In this document: positions 9,247 to 17,652 of the stretch, piece by piece
How the letters are laid out: each line of letters opens with the position of its first letter
How positions within the stretch are numbered: position 1 is the stretch's first letter
Assembly: GCA_021770005.1 (NCBI GenBank)
Contig: JAETRV010000011.1
Coordinates: forward strand, 1-61,884
Direction: 5' to 3'
Length of the DNA stretch: 61,884 nt
Origin: Anaerotruncus sp.
Lineage (GTDB): Bacteria; Bacillota; Clostridia; Oscillospirales; Ruminococcaceae
Program-made: the position numbers and the translations under genes
The notes under the pieces: generated by a model
Seen by the model: only the letters and a program-made list of their open reading frames with translations
Told to the model about the DNA's origin: nothing
The model's database searches: none

Positions 9247-10119
9247 ATGGAGCATCTTTCCAACATCGGCGTGATCCGGGACGTGCTTTCCCGACACGGC
9301 TTCACCTTTTCCAAAGCCCTGGGGCAGAACTTCCTGGTCAACCCAGCAGTCTGCCCGCGGATGGCCGAGCAGGGCGGGGCAGGTCCCGGGGTCGGGATGC
9401 TCGAGATTGGCGCGGGGATCGGGGTGCTGACCGCCGAACTCGCCCAGCGTGCCGACAAGGTGGTCTGCATTGAGATTGATGACCGGTTGCTGCCGGTGCT
9501 GGACGAGACCCTCGCCGGTTACGACAACATCGAAATTGTCCACGCCGACGTGATGCAGGTCGATCTCCCTGCCCTGATTGCCGAAAAATTTATGGGGATG
9601 GAGGTGGCGGTCTGCGCCAATCTCCCCTACTACATCACTTCCCCGGTTATTATGCGCCTGCTTGAACAGCGGCTCCCGATCCGATCGATCACCGTCATGG
9701 TGCAGAAGGAGGCTGCCCAGCGGCTTTGCGCCCGGCCTGGTACCCGGGAGGTCGGTGCAGTCAGCATCGCGGTGCGCTACTACAGCGAACCGAAGCTGCT
9801 GTTTCAGGTATCCCGTGGTTCGTTCCTGCCGGCCCCCGATGTGGATTCGGCGGTGATCCGGCTGGATGTGCTGCCTAAACCGGCGGTGGACGCGCCTCCC
9901 GAAGCGTTCTTCCGGGTGGTCAGGGCCGCGTTCTCGATGCGCAGAAAGACCCTGCTCAACTGCCTTTCCGGGGGCCTCGGCATCCCCAAAGCCGAGGCAG
10001 AACATCTGCTCAAAGAGGCGGGTGTCCCTTCCAATGTGCGGGCAGAACAGCTCCAAATAGAACAGTTTGCGTCAATCGCGTGCCGTCTGTCCCACGCGGG
10101 GCTTCCAGAGCGGACATAA
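9247..10119 (+). CDS. rsmA: 16S rRNA dimethyladenosine transferase RsmA/KsgA
   Basis: A 290-residue Rossmann methyltransferase that makes N6,N6-dimethyladenosine at the two adjacent adenines near the 3' end of 16S rRNA, a late small-subunit assembly step. It shows KALGQNFLVN (substrate loop, near residue 23), the SAM motif LEIGAGIGVLTAELA (near 57-71), IEIDDRLLPVL and the catalytic NLPYYITSPV (near 122). The C-terminal helical domain includes FSMRRKTLLNCL. Start ATG follows GAGGAG. It converges with rex; the 27-nt gap holds only a weak hairpin. Confidence 0.96.
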   Translation: MEHLSNIGVIRDVLSRHGFTFSKALGQNFLVNPAVCPRMAEQGGAGPGVGMLEIGAGIGVLTAELAQRADKVVCIEIDDRLLPVLDETLAGYDNIEIVHADVMQVDLPALIAEKFMGMEVAVCANLPYYITSPVIMRLLEQRLPIRSITVMVQKEAAQRLCARPGTREVGAVSIAVRYYSEPKLLFQVSRGSFLPAPDVDSAVIRLDVLPKPAVDAPPEAFFRVVRAAFSMRRKTLLNCLSGGLGIPKAEAEHLLKEAGVPSNVRAEQLQIEQFASIACRLSHAGLPERT

Positions 10120-10146
10120 GCCGCCGCCCTGGCTTGCAAAAGGCGG

Positions 10147-10821
10147 TCAGTTTGCTTTTTCAGGCTGCCCTCCCTCTTCTTCATCCGCATAGTACGCGTT
10201 GATCTGGTAGCAGAGGGTCATCAGGCTATCCCCCAGATGGACATTTTCCACCACTGCCCCCTCAAAATTGAGGGTTAGATCGTAGTGGGAGAAGTTCCAG
10301 AAACAGTTGACCCCCAGCGCCATCAGTTCCTTTGCGCTATCATAGGCGACCTCCTTCGGAATACACAGGATCGCGGCGCGCGGGTGGTGGGCTTCGCAAA
10401 AAGTGGAAAGCCCGGCTGCGTCCTGGATCACCAGCCCGTTGAGCGTCTGGCCAATGATCTGGGGGTTGACATCAAAAATTCCATCAAGCCGGAATCCGTT
10501 GGATTCAAAATGCATATGTTTTGCAATCGTGCGCCCAAGGTTCCCCGCACCAAGCAGGATTGTGCCGTTGAGCTTATTCAGCCCCATGATGTTTGCAATC
10601 TCCTTGTGAAGCGCCGCTACATTATACCCATATCCCTGCTGCCCAAATCCGCCGAAGCAGTTCAGATCCTGCCGGATCTGCGACGCGGTGAGCTGCATGA
10701 GCTGTGCAAGCTCGCGGGAAGAGATCCGGGTTACGCCTTTTTTCAGAAGCTCGCCCAGAAACCGGTAGTATCTGGGGAGTCGTCTTACCACCGAGCGGGA
10801 AACCCCTGCATTTTTTGGCAT
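10147..10821 (-). CDS. rex: Redox-sensing transcriptional repressor Rex
   Basis: A 224-residue dimeric repressor that leaves DNA when the NADH/NAD+ ratio rises, opening fermentation genes in anaerobes. The winged-helix domain (1-80) includes SRSVVRRLPRYYRFLGEL and SSRELAQLMQLTASQIRQDL. The Rossmann domain has GAGNLGRTIAKH (91-102) and FDVNPQIIGQTLNG. A C-terminal swapped helix and an acidic tail follow. The start is ATG at 10821; in-frame sequence further upstream is non-coding, low-complexity and crosses the promoter. I find no obvious TTGTTAA-type Rex box at its own promoter. Confidence 0.95.
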   Translation of the reverse strand: MPKNAGVSRSVVRRLPRYYRFLGELLKKGVTRISSRELAQLMQLTASQIRQDLNCFGGFGQQGYGYNVAALHKEIANIMGLNKLNGTILLGAGNLGRTIAKHMHFESNGFRLDGIFDVNPQIIGQTLNGLVIQDAAGLSTFCEAHHPRAAILCIPKEVAYDSAKELMALGVNCFWNFSHYDLTLNFEGAVVENVHLGDSLMTLCYQINAYYADEEEGGQPEKAN

Positions 10822-10893
10822 AAGACCACAACCTTTACTAAAAAAATCAAATAGCAGGTCAAAGCCTGTAAAAATTCTGTACAATATGATAAT

Positions 10894-10920
10894 ATTATAA
10901 CAGGAGAGGGAAATTGTCAA
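10894..10920 (-). promoter_or_regulatory. Probable rex promoter
   Basis: Read on the minus strand: TTGACA, 15 nt, TATAAT. The spacing is two short of ideal. It lies about 75 nt before the rex ATG, in the AT-rich gap shared with the divergent FapA-like gene. Confidence 0.6.
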
Positions 10921-11058
10921 ATAAAAAGCAACGCCGCATTTGGGGAAAAATGAGAAAAAATAGCCGGGAGCGATCCCGCTAAAATTTATGCATGATATGG
11001 TAATTTGGATTGAAATATAGTAAAATAGGGATATACGAGGATAGGAGGTGCAGCGAGA

Positions 11059-12987
11059 ATGGATCTGGAGCAAGAGACGCAGGTATTGGACGCATTGGAA
11101 CCGGAACTGGAAGGACAGGAAGAGCCGGAGAAAGAAAACCGCAAACAAGCCAGCGCCAACGACGGAGATAAAACCCAGACCCTGCTCTACCGTCTTTGGC
11201 TGAAGAGCCAAAAACGCAAGCCCAAGAACGGACGGGACAGAGCAAAGGATTCCGGTGAAGAAGGGCCGGACGAGGAGGACACCCCCGAACCCACATTTGC
11301 GCAGCAGGCCTCGGTCATCAGCGATGCGAAACAGACCGCATGGCTGGAAAACAGCACAGGGGATGCGATTCTGGACCTCTGGCAGCAGTGGGTGCTCGCA
11401 TATAAAGTAAAAGGTCAGAAATATGACCCGTTCTCCGAGATCGAGCCGCAGGAGCAACCCCAGGACCCGGAGGCCCCCGAAGCATCCGAGTCCTCGGAGG
11501 AGGCCGAAAAAGCAGAGGAGCTTCCGAAAAAGGAGGGGGAGGATGAACGGGACCAGATGATGGCGGAGCTTCAGCAGGCAGCGCAGGTGCGCCGGGCGCA
11601 TAAGCAGCTGGACGAAGGGGAGTCTAATAAAAACGCGCTGTTGTATTTCTGGCTGTCCAAGGATGTCATGACCGTCTGGATGTTCGCGTTCCCCCCGCTC
11701 AGCGGCGGGATGGAGATGACGGTGGACGCGATTGACGCGCGGTTGGAAGGCATGGGGATCAATTTCGGGATCAACCGCGACCTGATCCTCCAAGCGGTGT
11801 CCAAGCGGATGTACTTTAAGCTGCTGCCAATCGCCAAGGGCCAGCCCCCGGTTGACGGGATCGACGGCAGGCTTGAGAACTGTCGGGAGATGACTGTCAA
11901 ACTCGAGGAGGAAGCCGACGAAGAGCAGAATGTCTACCACAGCATCAACCAGATCACCCGCGTGGTAAAGGGGACGCCGCTTTTCCGGGCAATCCCCCCG
12001 GTGGAAATGCAGATGGGGATCAATGTACAGGGCGGGCCGGTGCGCGGCAAAACCGCCAAACCGGTCATGATGCCTAAGATTCCAAATACGCAGGTCTCTC
12101 CTGACGGCTCGATGCTCGTCTCGGCAATCGACGGCTATCTCACCTTTGAGAACAACCATTTCCTGGTCAAAACCCTGCTGGTCATCAATGGAGATGTCGA
12201 TTACTCGATGGGCAACCTCGAACATTCGGGGGATATCCTGATCTATGGGGACATCTGCGAAGGGCTGGTCATCCGTTCAACCGGCTCGGTCGAGGTGCGC
12301 GGGATGGTCGAAAGCGCGCAGATTTATGCCAAGAAAAACATTACGCTGGGAAAAGGGATCAACGGGAACCTGACCGGCCGGCTGGAAGCACAAGGAGAAA
12401 TCCGCAGCAACTTTATCGAAAACTGCGAGGTTGTTGCGGCCGGGGATATCTACGCCAATTCGATCCTCTGGTCGAATATCTCATGCGGCGGGAGCCTGCA
12501 TGTTACCACCGGGCGCGGTACCATTATCGGCGGCCAGCTCGCGGTAATCCGCAATGTGGATGCGAAGCTGATCGGCAACGGTTCCAACCGGTATACCAAA
12601 TTTGTAATCGGGAGCACCCCGCAGATTGTCGAAAAGCAGCGGGACCTGGAGCAGCAGGTTGCAGATATCCAAAAACGGCTGCGGGAGGTACTCAAGGACC
12701 TTGAATTCCTCAAACGGCAGAAATCCCTGGATGAGGACCATACCAGGATCATGGGGAAGCTCCGCTTGGAAAAGCCACTGCTGCAAATGAAAGAGCGGCA
12801 GAAGCTCAGCGAGCTGGGGGAGGTCTGCGAGATCATCCATAATTCAAACAAAGGGCGTATCCGCTGTGATGTGCTCCACTCGGGGACCAGTATCTCGATC
12901 GGCTCGGCGAGCATCGTTGTGACCTCCACCTACTACAAATGCAACATCTACTATTGGGAGGACGAAGTGGTAATCGGGACCTGCTGA
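11059..12987 (+). CDS. FapA/DUF342-family protein
   Basis: A 642-residue protein without signal peptide or membrane segment. An acidic, Gln-rich N-terminus (1-170) is followed by two DUF342 regions. The C-terminal one is a right-handed beta-helix of short repeats (DVDYSMGNLEHSGDILIYGD, GLVIRSTGSVEVRGMVES, IYAKKNITLGKGINGN), then a coiled coil (about 540-600, EKQRDLEQQVADIQKRLREV) and a final beta block. DUF342 proteins include FapA, tied to flagellar assembly, and many with no known role. No flagellar genes are nearby, so I do not transfer that function. RBS is AGGAGGTG. A strong terminator follows at 13035. Confidence 0.85.
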   Translation: MDLEQETQVLDALEPELEGQEEPEKENRKQASANDGDKTQTLLYRLWLKSQKRKPKNGRDRAKDSGEEGPDEEDTPEPTFAQQASVISDAKQTAWLENSTGDAILDLWQQWVLAYKVKGQKYDPFSEIEPQEQPQDPEAPEASESSEEAEKAEELPKKEGEDERDQMMAELQQAAQVRRAHKQLDEGESNKNALLYFWLSKDVMTVWMFAFPPLSGGMEMTVDAIDARLEGMGINFGINRDLILQAVSKRMYFKLLPIAKGQPPVDGIDGRLENCREMTVKLEEEADEEQNVYHSINQITRVVKGTPLFRAIPPVEMQMGINVQGGPVRGKTAKPVMMPKIPNTQVSPDGSMLVSAIDGYLTFENNHFLVKTLLVINGDVDYSMGNLEHSGDILIYGDICEGLVIRSTGSVEVRGMVESAQIYAKKNITLGKGINGNLTGRLEAQGEIRSNFIENCEVVAAGDIYANSILWSNISCGGSLHVTTGRGTIIGGQLAVIRNVDAKLIGNGSNRYTKFVIGSTPQIVEKQRDLEQQVADIQKRLREVLKDLEFLKRQKSLDEDHTRIMGKLRLEKPLLQMKERQKLSELGEVCEIIHNSNKGRIRCDVLHSGTSISIGSASIVVTSTYYKCNIYYWEDEVVIGTC

Positions 12988-13034
12988 TCTGGGCAAAACG
13001 GCTGAAAACAGCGGGATTCCCCCAAAACCGGCGA

Positions 13035-13078
13035 AATCAGGCGGTTATTGCGCGTTAACCGCCTGATTGTTGGTTTTT
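13035..13078 (+). terminator. Terminator of FapA-like gene
   Basis: AATCAGGCGGTTA pairs with TAACCGCCTGATT (13035-13068), followed by a T-rich tract. It isolates the corA leader from upstream transcription. Confidence 0.85.
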
Positions 13079-13091
13079 GAGCAAAATTCGT

Positions 13092-13119
13092 TTGCAATCG
13101 AGGATTTCTGTGGTATAAT
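13092..13119 (+). promoter_or_regulatory. corA promoter
   Basis: TTGCAA (13092-13097), 16 nt, TATAAT (13114-13119). The -10 box lies inside the left arm of a large inverted repeat, so a DNA-binding repressor could block it. The predicted start of transcription is near 13126, giving a leader of about 180 nt before corA. Confidence 0.72.
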
Positions 13120-13160
13120 AAGCACAATCAGCAAAGCCAATTGTGCTTATTACACCACAG
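13108..13160. promoter_or_regulatory. 21-bp inverted repeat over the corA promoter
   Basis: The left arm (13108-13128, containing GTGGTATAATAAGCAC) and right arm (13140-13160, containing GTGCTTATTACACCAC) are complementary at 20 of 21 positions, around an 11-nt spacer. Because the left arm includes the -10 box, only the right arm would be in the transcript from this promoter. An operator is therefore likelier than an RNA hairpin. The protein that would bind it is unknown. Confidence 0.75.
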
Positions 13161-13193
13161 CGAAGAAATTGTAATAATAGGAGGTGCGCAGTT

Positions 13194-13289
13194 TTGAACC
13201 CTGACCCAGGAAACGGCCACAGTAGCAGGCTGAAAAAGGAACAGAACCGAATGTCAAGGGGAACTGCCGCCCAGGGAGATGCCCCTTGA
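13194..13289 (+). CDS. Putative 31-residue leader peptide of corA (MNPDP...)
   Basis: TTG-AAC-CCT-GAC-CCA opens a 31-codon frame with a strong AGGAGGTG nine nt upstream, ending at TGA 15 nt before the corA ATG. The peptide begins MNPDPGNGHSSRLKKEQ and ends GDAP. The early Pro-Asp-Pro recalls E-P-D-P at the start of Salmonella MgtL, where nascent acidic/proline residues destabilise the ribosome in low Mg2+. The 3' end of the frame lies within a hairpin whose alternative partner is the corA ribosome binding site. Seen: frame, RBS, spacing. Inferred: Mg2+ sensing. I could not match the region confidently to the M-box riboswitch, although 'ctgccgcccag' resembles a piece of it. Confidence 0.55.
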   Translation: MNPDPGNGHSSRLKKEQNRMSRGTAAQGDAP

Positions 13290-13298
13290 AGAAAGGGG
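13254..13298 (+). promoter_or_regulatory. Mutually exclusive hairpins at the corA start
   Basis: CCCCTT (13282-13287) can pair in two ways. In hairpin A, TCAAGGGG (13254-13261) pairs with CCCCTTGA (13282-13289), 8 bp. In hairpin B, CCCCTT pairs with AAGGGG (13293-13298) across a 5-nt loop, 6 bp, and AAGGGG is the corA Shine-Dalgarno. Hairpin A frees the site and hairpin B hides it. The 5' arm of A lies within the leader frame, so ribosome movement there could set the choice. Confidence 0.6.
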
Positions 13299-13304
13299 TT
13301 TGCG

Positions 13305-14240
13305 ATGCTGAATTTTTACAAAACAATAGACAACCGCGTTCTGCGGATCGATGCGCCCGAAACGGGTTGTTGGATTTCCGCAGTCAGCCCGACCGAGGGG
13401 GAAATCGCGTTCCTGACCGGCGACCTTGGGGTCGAGCCGGATTTTGTACGCGCCGCGCTCGACGAAGAGGAAAGCTCCCGTATTGAGAGTGAGGAGGGGC
13501 AGACCCTTGTGATCGTCGACTATCCCTCAGCAGAGGAACAGGCGGACGAAAACAAGACGATCCTCTATACCACCCTCCCGATGGGGATTATCATTACACA
13601 GGAATATGTGATTACCGTCTGCCTGCATGAGAACATGACCATCCTCGACCTTGCAGCCGGACGGGTGAAGGGGCTGCAAACCTCGCTGAAAACACGGTTC
13701 CTGCTTCTGACCCTGCTGCGGATTTCCCAGCGGTTTCTGATCTACCTCAAACAGATCGACAAAATCTCCTCCACCACCGAACAGCGGCTCCACCAGTCGA
13801 TGAAAAACAAGGAGTTGATCCAGCTTTTGGGGCTGGAAAAGTCTCTGGTTTATTTTTCCACTTCGCTGAAAGCGGATGAGATCACCCTCGAGAAGATTCT
13901 GCGCGGACGGATCATCAAGCTGTATGAAGAGGACGAGGATCTGCTCGAGGATGTTCTGATCGAGATCAAACAGGCGATCGAGATGGGCAATATCTATTCC
14001 AACATCCTGTCCGGGACCATGGATGCGTTTGCCTCGGTCATCTCAAATAACCTGAATATCGTGATGAAGGTGCTCACCTGTATCACGATCGTTATGGCGA
14101 TCCCGAACATCGTGTTTAGCTTTTACGGCATGAATGTGACCGGCCTCCCGCTTGCTGTCTGGTGGTTCCCGATCGTGATTGCACTTATCGCCAGCGCGAT
14201 TGTAACGCTTGTATTGATGAAAAAGGACATGTTCCATTAG
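13305..14240 (+). CDS. corA: CorA-family divalent cation channel
   Basis: A 311-residue CorA protein, which forms a pentameric channel for Mg2+ (in some homologues Co2+ or Ni2+). A cytoplasmic N-terminal domain and long helices (to about residue 245) lead to two C-terminal membrane segments, the first ending in the signature YGMN (near 271). The tail is basic (MKKDMFH). The ATG follows AAAGGGG. Expression is probably controlled by the leader described above. Start, length and GMN motif make the family certain; the metal specificity is inferred. Confidence 0.95.
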   Translation: MLNFYKTIDNRVLRIDAPETGCWISAVSPTEGEIAFLTGDLGVEPDFVRAALDEEESSRIESEEGQTLVIVDYPSAEEQADENKTILYTTLPMGIIITQEYVITVCLHENMTILDLAAGRVKGLQTSLKTRFLLLTLLRISQRFLIYLKQIDKISSTTEQRLHQSMKNKELIQLLGLEKSLVYFSTSLKADEITLEKILRGRIIKLYEEDEDLLEDVLIEIKQAIEMGNIYSNILSGTMDAFASVISNNLNIVMKVLTCITIVMAIPNIVFSFYGMNVTGLPLAVWWFPIVIALIASAIVTLVLMKKDMFH

Positions 14241-14267
14241 GGGCTATTCCCCGCTCAGGAATCTCTG

Positions 14268-14515
14268 AGAGCCTATTTAAAATTGCGGAGGCAGGACAGC
14301 GGGCGTTTGGTACCGAAGCAAGCGCCTTCCCTGGGGGGGCTCTGGCCTGCGGCCCGAAGCGTGGCAGACATCGCGACGCCCCTGCGAGCCGTCCTTACAG
14401 GATAGGGGTCGCCGCCCCCTCCCCGGCAAAGCTTTGGTGCTCCGATACGCTTCTTCTGGCTCGCCGGGGGAGTTCTCACAAGAGAGGGCGCTGCTTGCCG
14501 CAGCAACAGGCTTGA
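14268..14515 (-). repeat. Diverged R1-like repeat
   Basis: The gap between corA and spoIVA (14241-14585) has no gene. It starts 'gagcctatttaaaattgcgg', an R1 end, but its middle is different: GC-rich segments 'cctgcggcccgaagcgtggc' and 'gccgccccctccccggcaaa', similar in style to the 41.7-41.9 kb region. It closes with 'ggcttgaaag'. Confidence 0.55.
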
Positions 14516-14536
14516 AAGAACTGAAATGTAAAAAAC

Positions 14537-14571
14537 AGAAGCTGACCGGAGGCGGGCAGCTTCTATTTTTT
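14537..14571 (+). terminator. Bidirectional terminator corA/spoIVA
   Basis: AGAAGCTG and CAGCTTCT pair around a 12-nt loop, with A5 before and ATTTTTT after, so it can serve both converging genes. Confidence 0.8.
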
Positions 14572-14585
14572 GTTGTTTATGGGGG

Positions 14586-16064
14586 TCAGAGGATGATACA
14601 GATCAGGCCGGTGCATCCGTCGTTGATGATCCGTTCGATCGTTTCCTGGAGCTTCATCCGCGCATCCCCCGGCATCCGGTAGAGCTTGTTGTGCAGCCCC
14701 TGGTTAACCAGCTCATGCAGGCTGGTCCCGAAGATATTGGATTCCCAGATCTTTTGCGGACTTTCCTCAAATTCATGCAGCAGGTAATGCACCAGTTCCT
14801 CGCTCTGTTTCTCCGATCCTACAATCGGGCTGACTTCGGTGTTGATATTCGCCGCCATCATATGGATGCTGGGCGCGCTTGCTTTCAGCCGCACCCCATA
14901 CCGGCCCCCCTGCTTGACGATCTCCGGCTCCTCGAGCGTCAGCTCCTCGAGCGATGGCATCACAATCCCATAACCGGTTGCGGCTACCTCGTCGAGCGCG
15001 GACTTGACCTTGTCATACTCCCGTTTCACAGCGGCCAGCTCGACGATACAAGGCATCAGTGCCGATTCATCCGCGATTTCCAGCCCGGTTGCCTCTCCAA
15101 GAATCCGGTAGAACAGCCCGTTTTCCATCTCGAGCGTGATCTGTGCGCAGCCGCTTCCGAGGTCGATATTTTCCATCCGTACCCGGTTGATGTGCTCGCA
15201 CTCCCCAAGGGTGAGCAGCCGGTCTTTGAGTTGTCCAATATGCTCCACCCCGTTCGCCGCCTCGCGGATACTGTCATAAAGCGACGTTTTCAGCCAGTGG
15301 CCCGGCTCGAGGGAGGTGATCCATCCCGGCAGCGAAACCGCGACCTCCTGCACCGGGAACTGGAAGAGCACATCGGTCAGAATGGTGCGGATATCGGCTT
15401 CCTCCAAGTCGAGGCAGTTCACCGCCACGACCGGCACCTCATACCGCGTTTCCAGTTCTGCCCGCAGGGTGGCCGTCTGCGGTGCGCGCGGGTCGGTGCA
15501 GTTGAGCAAAACGACAAACGGCTTATTGATCTGCCGCAGTTCGGAGATCACCCGCAGCTCGGCCTCCTCGTACTCCTGCCGTGGGATTTCGCTGATGCTT
15601 CCGTCGGTGGTGACCACCAGCCCGATGGTCGAATGCTCGTTGATGACCCTCTGGGTGCCGATTTCGGCGGCAAGGTTGAAGGGAATCTCCTTTTCAAACC
15701 AAGGGGTCACGACCATGCGCGGCTGGTCATTTTCGATATAGCCGAGCGAACTGGGTACGATATAACCCACACAGTCGATCATCCGGACGTTGAGGGTCGC
15801 GCTGTCCGCCAGCGAAATCTTTACCGCTTCCTCCGGGATGAATTTAGGCTCGGTGGTCATGATGGTGCGCCCCGCTGCTGACTGAGGCAGTTCGTCGGTC
15901 GCCCGCTCTCTTGCAAACTCGCTGCCGATATTCGGGATGACGAGCGTTTCCATGAACCGTTTGATGAAGGTAGATTTCCCGGTACGCACCGGGCCGACCA
16001 CCCCTATGTAAATATCACCGCCGCAGCGCTGGGCAATATCCTTATAAATGCTGTGAGTTTCCAT
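14586..16064 (-). CDS. spoIVA: Spore coat basement-layer ATPase SpoIVA
   Basis: A 492-residue protein, the same length as in Bacillus. SpoIVA hydrolyses ATP to polymerise into the shell on which the spore coat is built, at the outer forespore membrane. The N-terminal TRAFAC-like domain has Walker A GPVRTGKST (near residue 26), a long stretch characteristic of SpoIVA (RATDELPQSAAGRTIMTTEP) and DCVGYIVPSSLG. The C-terminus (GLHNKLYRMPGDARMKLQET) is conserved too. The ATG at 16064 follows GGGAGG; an earlier in-frame ATG lacks one. It lies 22 nt after sipL, whose product binds SpoIVA. Confidence 0.97.
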   Translation of the reverse strand: METHSIYKDIAQRCGGDIYIGVVGPVRTGKSTFIKRFMETLVIPNIGSEFARERATDELPQSAAGRTIMTTEPKFIPEEAVKISLADSATLNVRMIDCVGYIVPSSLGYIENDQPRMVVTPWFEKEIPFNLAAEIGTQRVINEHSTIGLVVTTDGSISEIPRQEYEEAELRVISELRQINKPFVVLLNCTDPRAPQTATLRAELETRYEVPVVAVNCLDLEEADIRTILTDVLFQFPVQEVAVSLPGWITSLEPGHWLKTSLYDSIREAANGVEHIGQLKDRLLTLGECEHINRVRMENIDLGSGCAQITLEMENGLFYRILGEATGLEIADESALMPCIVELAAVKREYDKVKSALDEVAATGYGIVMPSLEELTLEEPEIVKQGGRYGVRLKASAPSIHMMAANINTEVSPIVGSEKQSEELVHYLLHEFEESPQKIWESNIFGTSLHELVNQGLHNKLYRMPGDARMKLQETIERIINDGCTGLICIIL

Positions 16065-16086
16065 GTTGTCCTCCCTTTCCGGCATT

Positions 16087-17622
16087 TTATTTCATTGGGA
16101 TCAGCAGCATCGTCTTTTCGCCAATGACGCCGCTTTCGAGCTGGTTGCCCTCCCGGATCGCTTCGACCGAGGTGTTGTACCGTTTGGCAATCTCCCAGAT
16201 CTGCTCCTGTTCCCCCGCATAATAGAGATAAAGCAGATTTTCCTGGCGCGCTTTCGGACGGCTCTCGTCTACCGCCACATCGCAGAGCACATTTTTCCGA
16301 TATTGGCTGTAAAGGCTGCCGCATATTTTGATCCCACAGCGTACCTCAATCTTCTCATGCCCGGACAGGGTGAACGCCGCAGCATCCGCCCGCACTGTGG
16401 GGGTGAATATCACCGCCTCGGCCGACCCGTTGACCGCGATCTTGTGGGTGAACTCCCGGACCTGTTCATGATAGGCCGCCGAGCCTTCCTCATCGCAGGC
16501 GAACATGCAGATGGTGAGTTTTCCGGAGACAACCGCGCAGTCCGGCTCGATGCGGACGGCTGCCGCGCCCGCGACACACCATAGGTCGATGATGCTCCGG
16601 ACACCGCCTGGCAGGTCGATCGACTCTTTATACATGCAGGTTTCGGAAACCACGTCGAGCAGCTTGAGGAATGGGAGCTGCTTCTGGGTCTGCCTGCACT
16701 CATAGAGAGTGGAATAACAGTCGCAGCAGGTGTCCAGCTCGATCCGCCGGTGGGCGCAGACCGACGCATTCACCGCAGCCTCGAGTGCGAATACCCGGTT
16801 TTCCCCGTCGCTGTTGCGTTTGGGGGCGACATCCAGCCCGCAGACATCATACCAGAGGCTGCAGATGCACTCCTCGTCCACCCCTTCGACATCCACCACC
16901 TGGCTGACCGGGATGGTATATTCCATCAGTTCGAGCTGTTTGGGATCCTCCTCGCACTGGTAGATGATCCGGACCGAAAGCTCCCCTTTGGTGACCACCT
17001 TGCCGCTGATGACCTTGTAGTCACTCACCTCTGCGAAAGCGGTATACCGGATAATGTTTCCGATCGCGGGCTTGCCATAGCCGAGCTCCAGCTCCTCCCG
17101 CACCGAAAGCTGTCGGGACGCTTGGGGAAGAAGTACTGTATTTTCAGCTCGGTCGCTGCAAAACTGCATCCCCGCCCCATCCGCGCCGCAGACGATCTGT
17201 TCCTCACAGAGGCTGCTCACCCGCGCCTGAATGCTGACCGCGCCGCGCATATCCAAACGGCGGGGGCTGACCGCCCGGCAGTTGAAATAGTCAATGCTTT
17301 GGGTGACATTGACCGATGGGCTGGACGGCGCGCTGCGCAGTTCGATTGTTTTGGTATAGGGGATTTTATATTCTGCGTGCCGCAGGCAGCCGTCCTCACT
17401 CAAATAGTAAAGGTGGACAACCGCCATTCCGTCCACCGTCAGTTTTTCCCCGCTGACAGGCGCCGAAAGCAGGGAGGGCGAAACCTCACACCGCAGGATT
17501 TTCTGGATATCCGGGCAGTAGTCGGGCAGCAGGACATCACATTCGAGCGGCTGTTCGACAGCGCCGCTATAGACCGCTTCGTTGACAACCACCGTTTGCC
17601 TTTGCAGATTCAGCTCCATCAT
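16087..17622 (-). CDS. sipL: SipL-like protein: SPOCS/DUF3794 domains plus LysM
   Basis: 511 residues with three successive DUF3794 (SPOCS) beta domains (about 25-145, 165-290 and 310-440) and a C-terminal LysM domain (about 460-511: YAGEQEQIWEIAKRYNTSVE ... LLIPMK). In Clostridioides difficile a protein of this build, SipL, binds SpoIVA through its LysM domain and is needed for coat assembly. Here the gene stands directly upstream of spoIVA on the same strand, which supports the same partnership. RBS GGAGAGGG. A possible sigma-E promoter lies upstream. Confidence 0.9.
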   Translation of the reverse strand: MMELNLQRQTVVVNEAVYSGAVEQPLECDVLLPDYCPDIQKILRCEVSPSLLSAPVSGEKLTVDGMAVVHLYYLSEDGCLRHAEYKIPYTKTIELRSAPSSPSVNVTQSIDYFNCRAVSPRRLDMRGAVSIQARVSSLCEEQIVCGADGAGMQFCSDRAENTVLLPQASRQLSVREELELGYGKPAIGNIIRYTAFAEVSDYKVISGKVVTKGELSVRIIYQCEEDPKQLELMEYTIPVSQVVDVEGVDEECICSLWYDVCGLDVAPKRNSDGENRVFALEAAVNASVCAHRRIELDTCCDCYSTLYECRQTQKQLPFLKLLDVVSETCMYKESIDLPGGVRSIIDLWCVAGAAAVRIEPDCAVVSGKLTICMFACDEEGSAAYHEQVREFTHKIAVNGSAEAVIFTPTVRADAAAFTLSGHEKIEVRCGIKICGSLYSQYRKNVLCDVAVDESRPKARQENLLYLYYAGEQEQIWEIAKRYNTSVEAIREGNQLESGVIGEKTMLLIPMK

Positions 17623-17652
17623 ATTGACCCTCTCCTTCTATTTGCTACCACC

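Noticed and set aside
9118-10056. 312-residue minus-strand frame over rsmA
   Set aside because: Antisense shadow of a certain rsmA gene in GC-rich DNA; no domain and no ribosome site.
10822-11058. Rex operator in the rex upstream region
   Set aside because: No convincing TTGTTAA-N4-TTAACAA-type dyad was found; the nearest AT-rich stretches are promoter boxes.
10822-12225. In-frame extension of rex to 692 residues
   Set aside because: The added part is antisense to the FapA-like gene and crosses the rex promoter; rex has a normal start at 10821.
13170-13304. M-box (Mg2+) riboswitch before corA
   Set aside because: Only 'ctgccgcccag' resembles the M-box; the conserved 5' GTTAGGTGAGGCTCC-type block and the 3' core are not seen. 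A covariance search would settle it.
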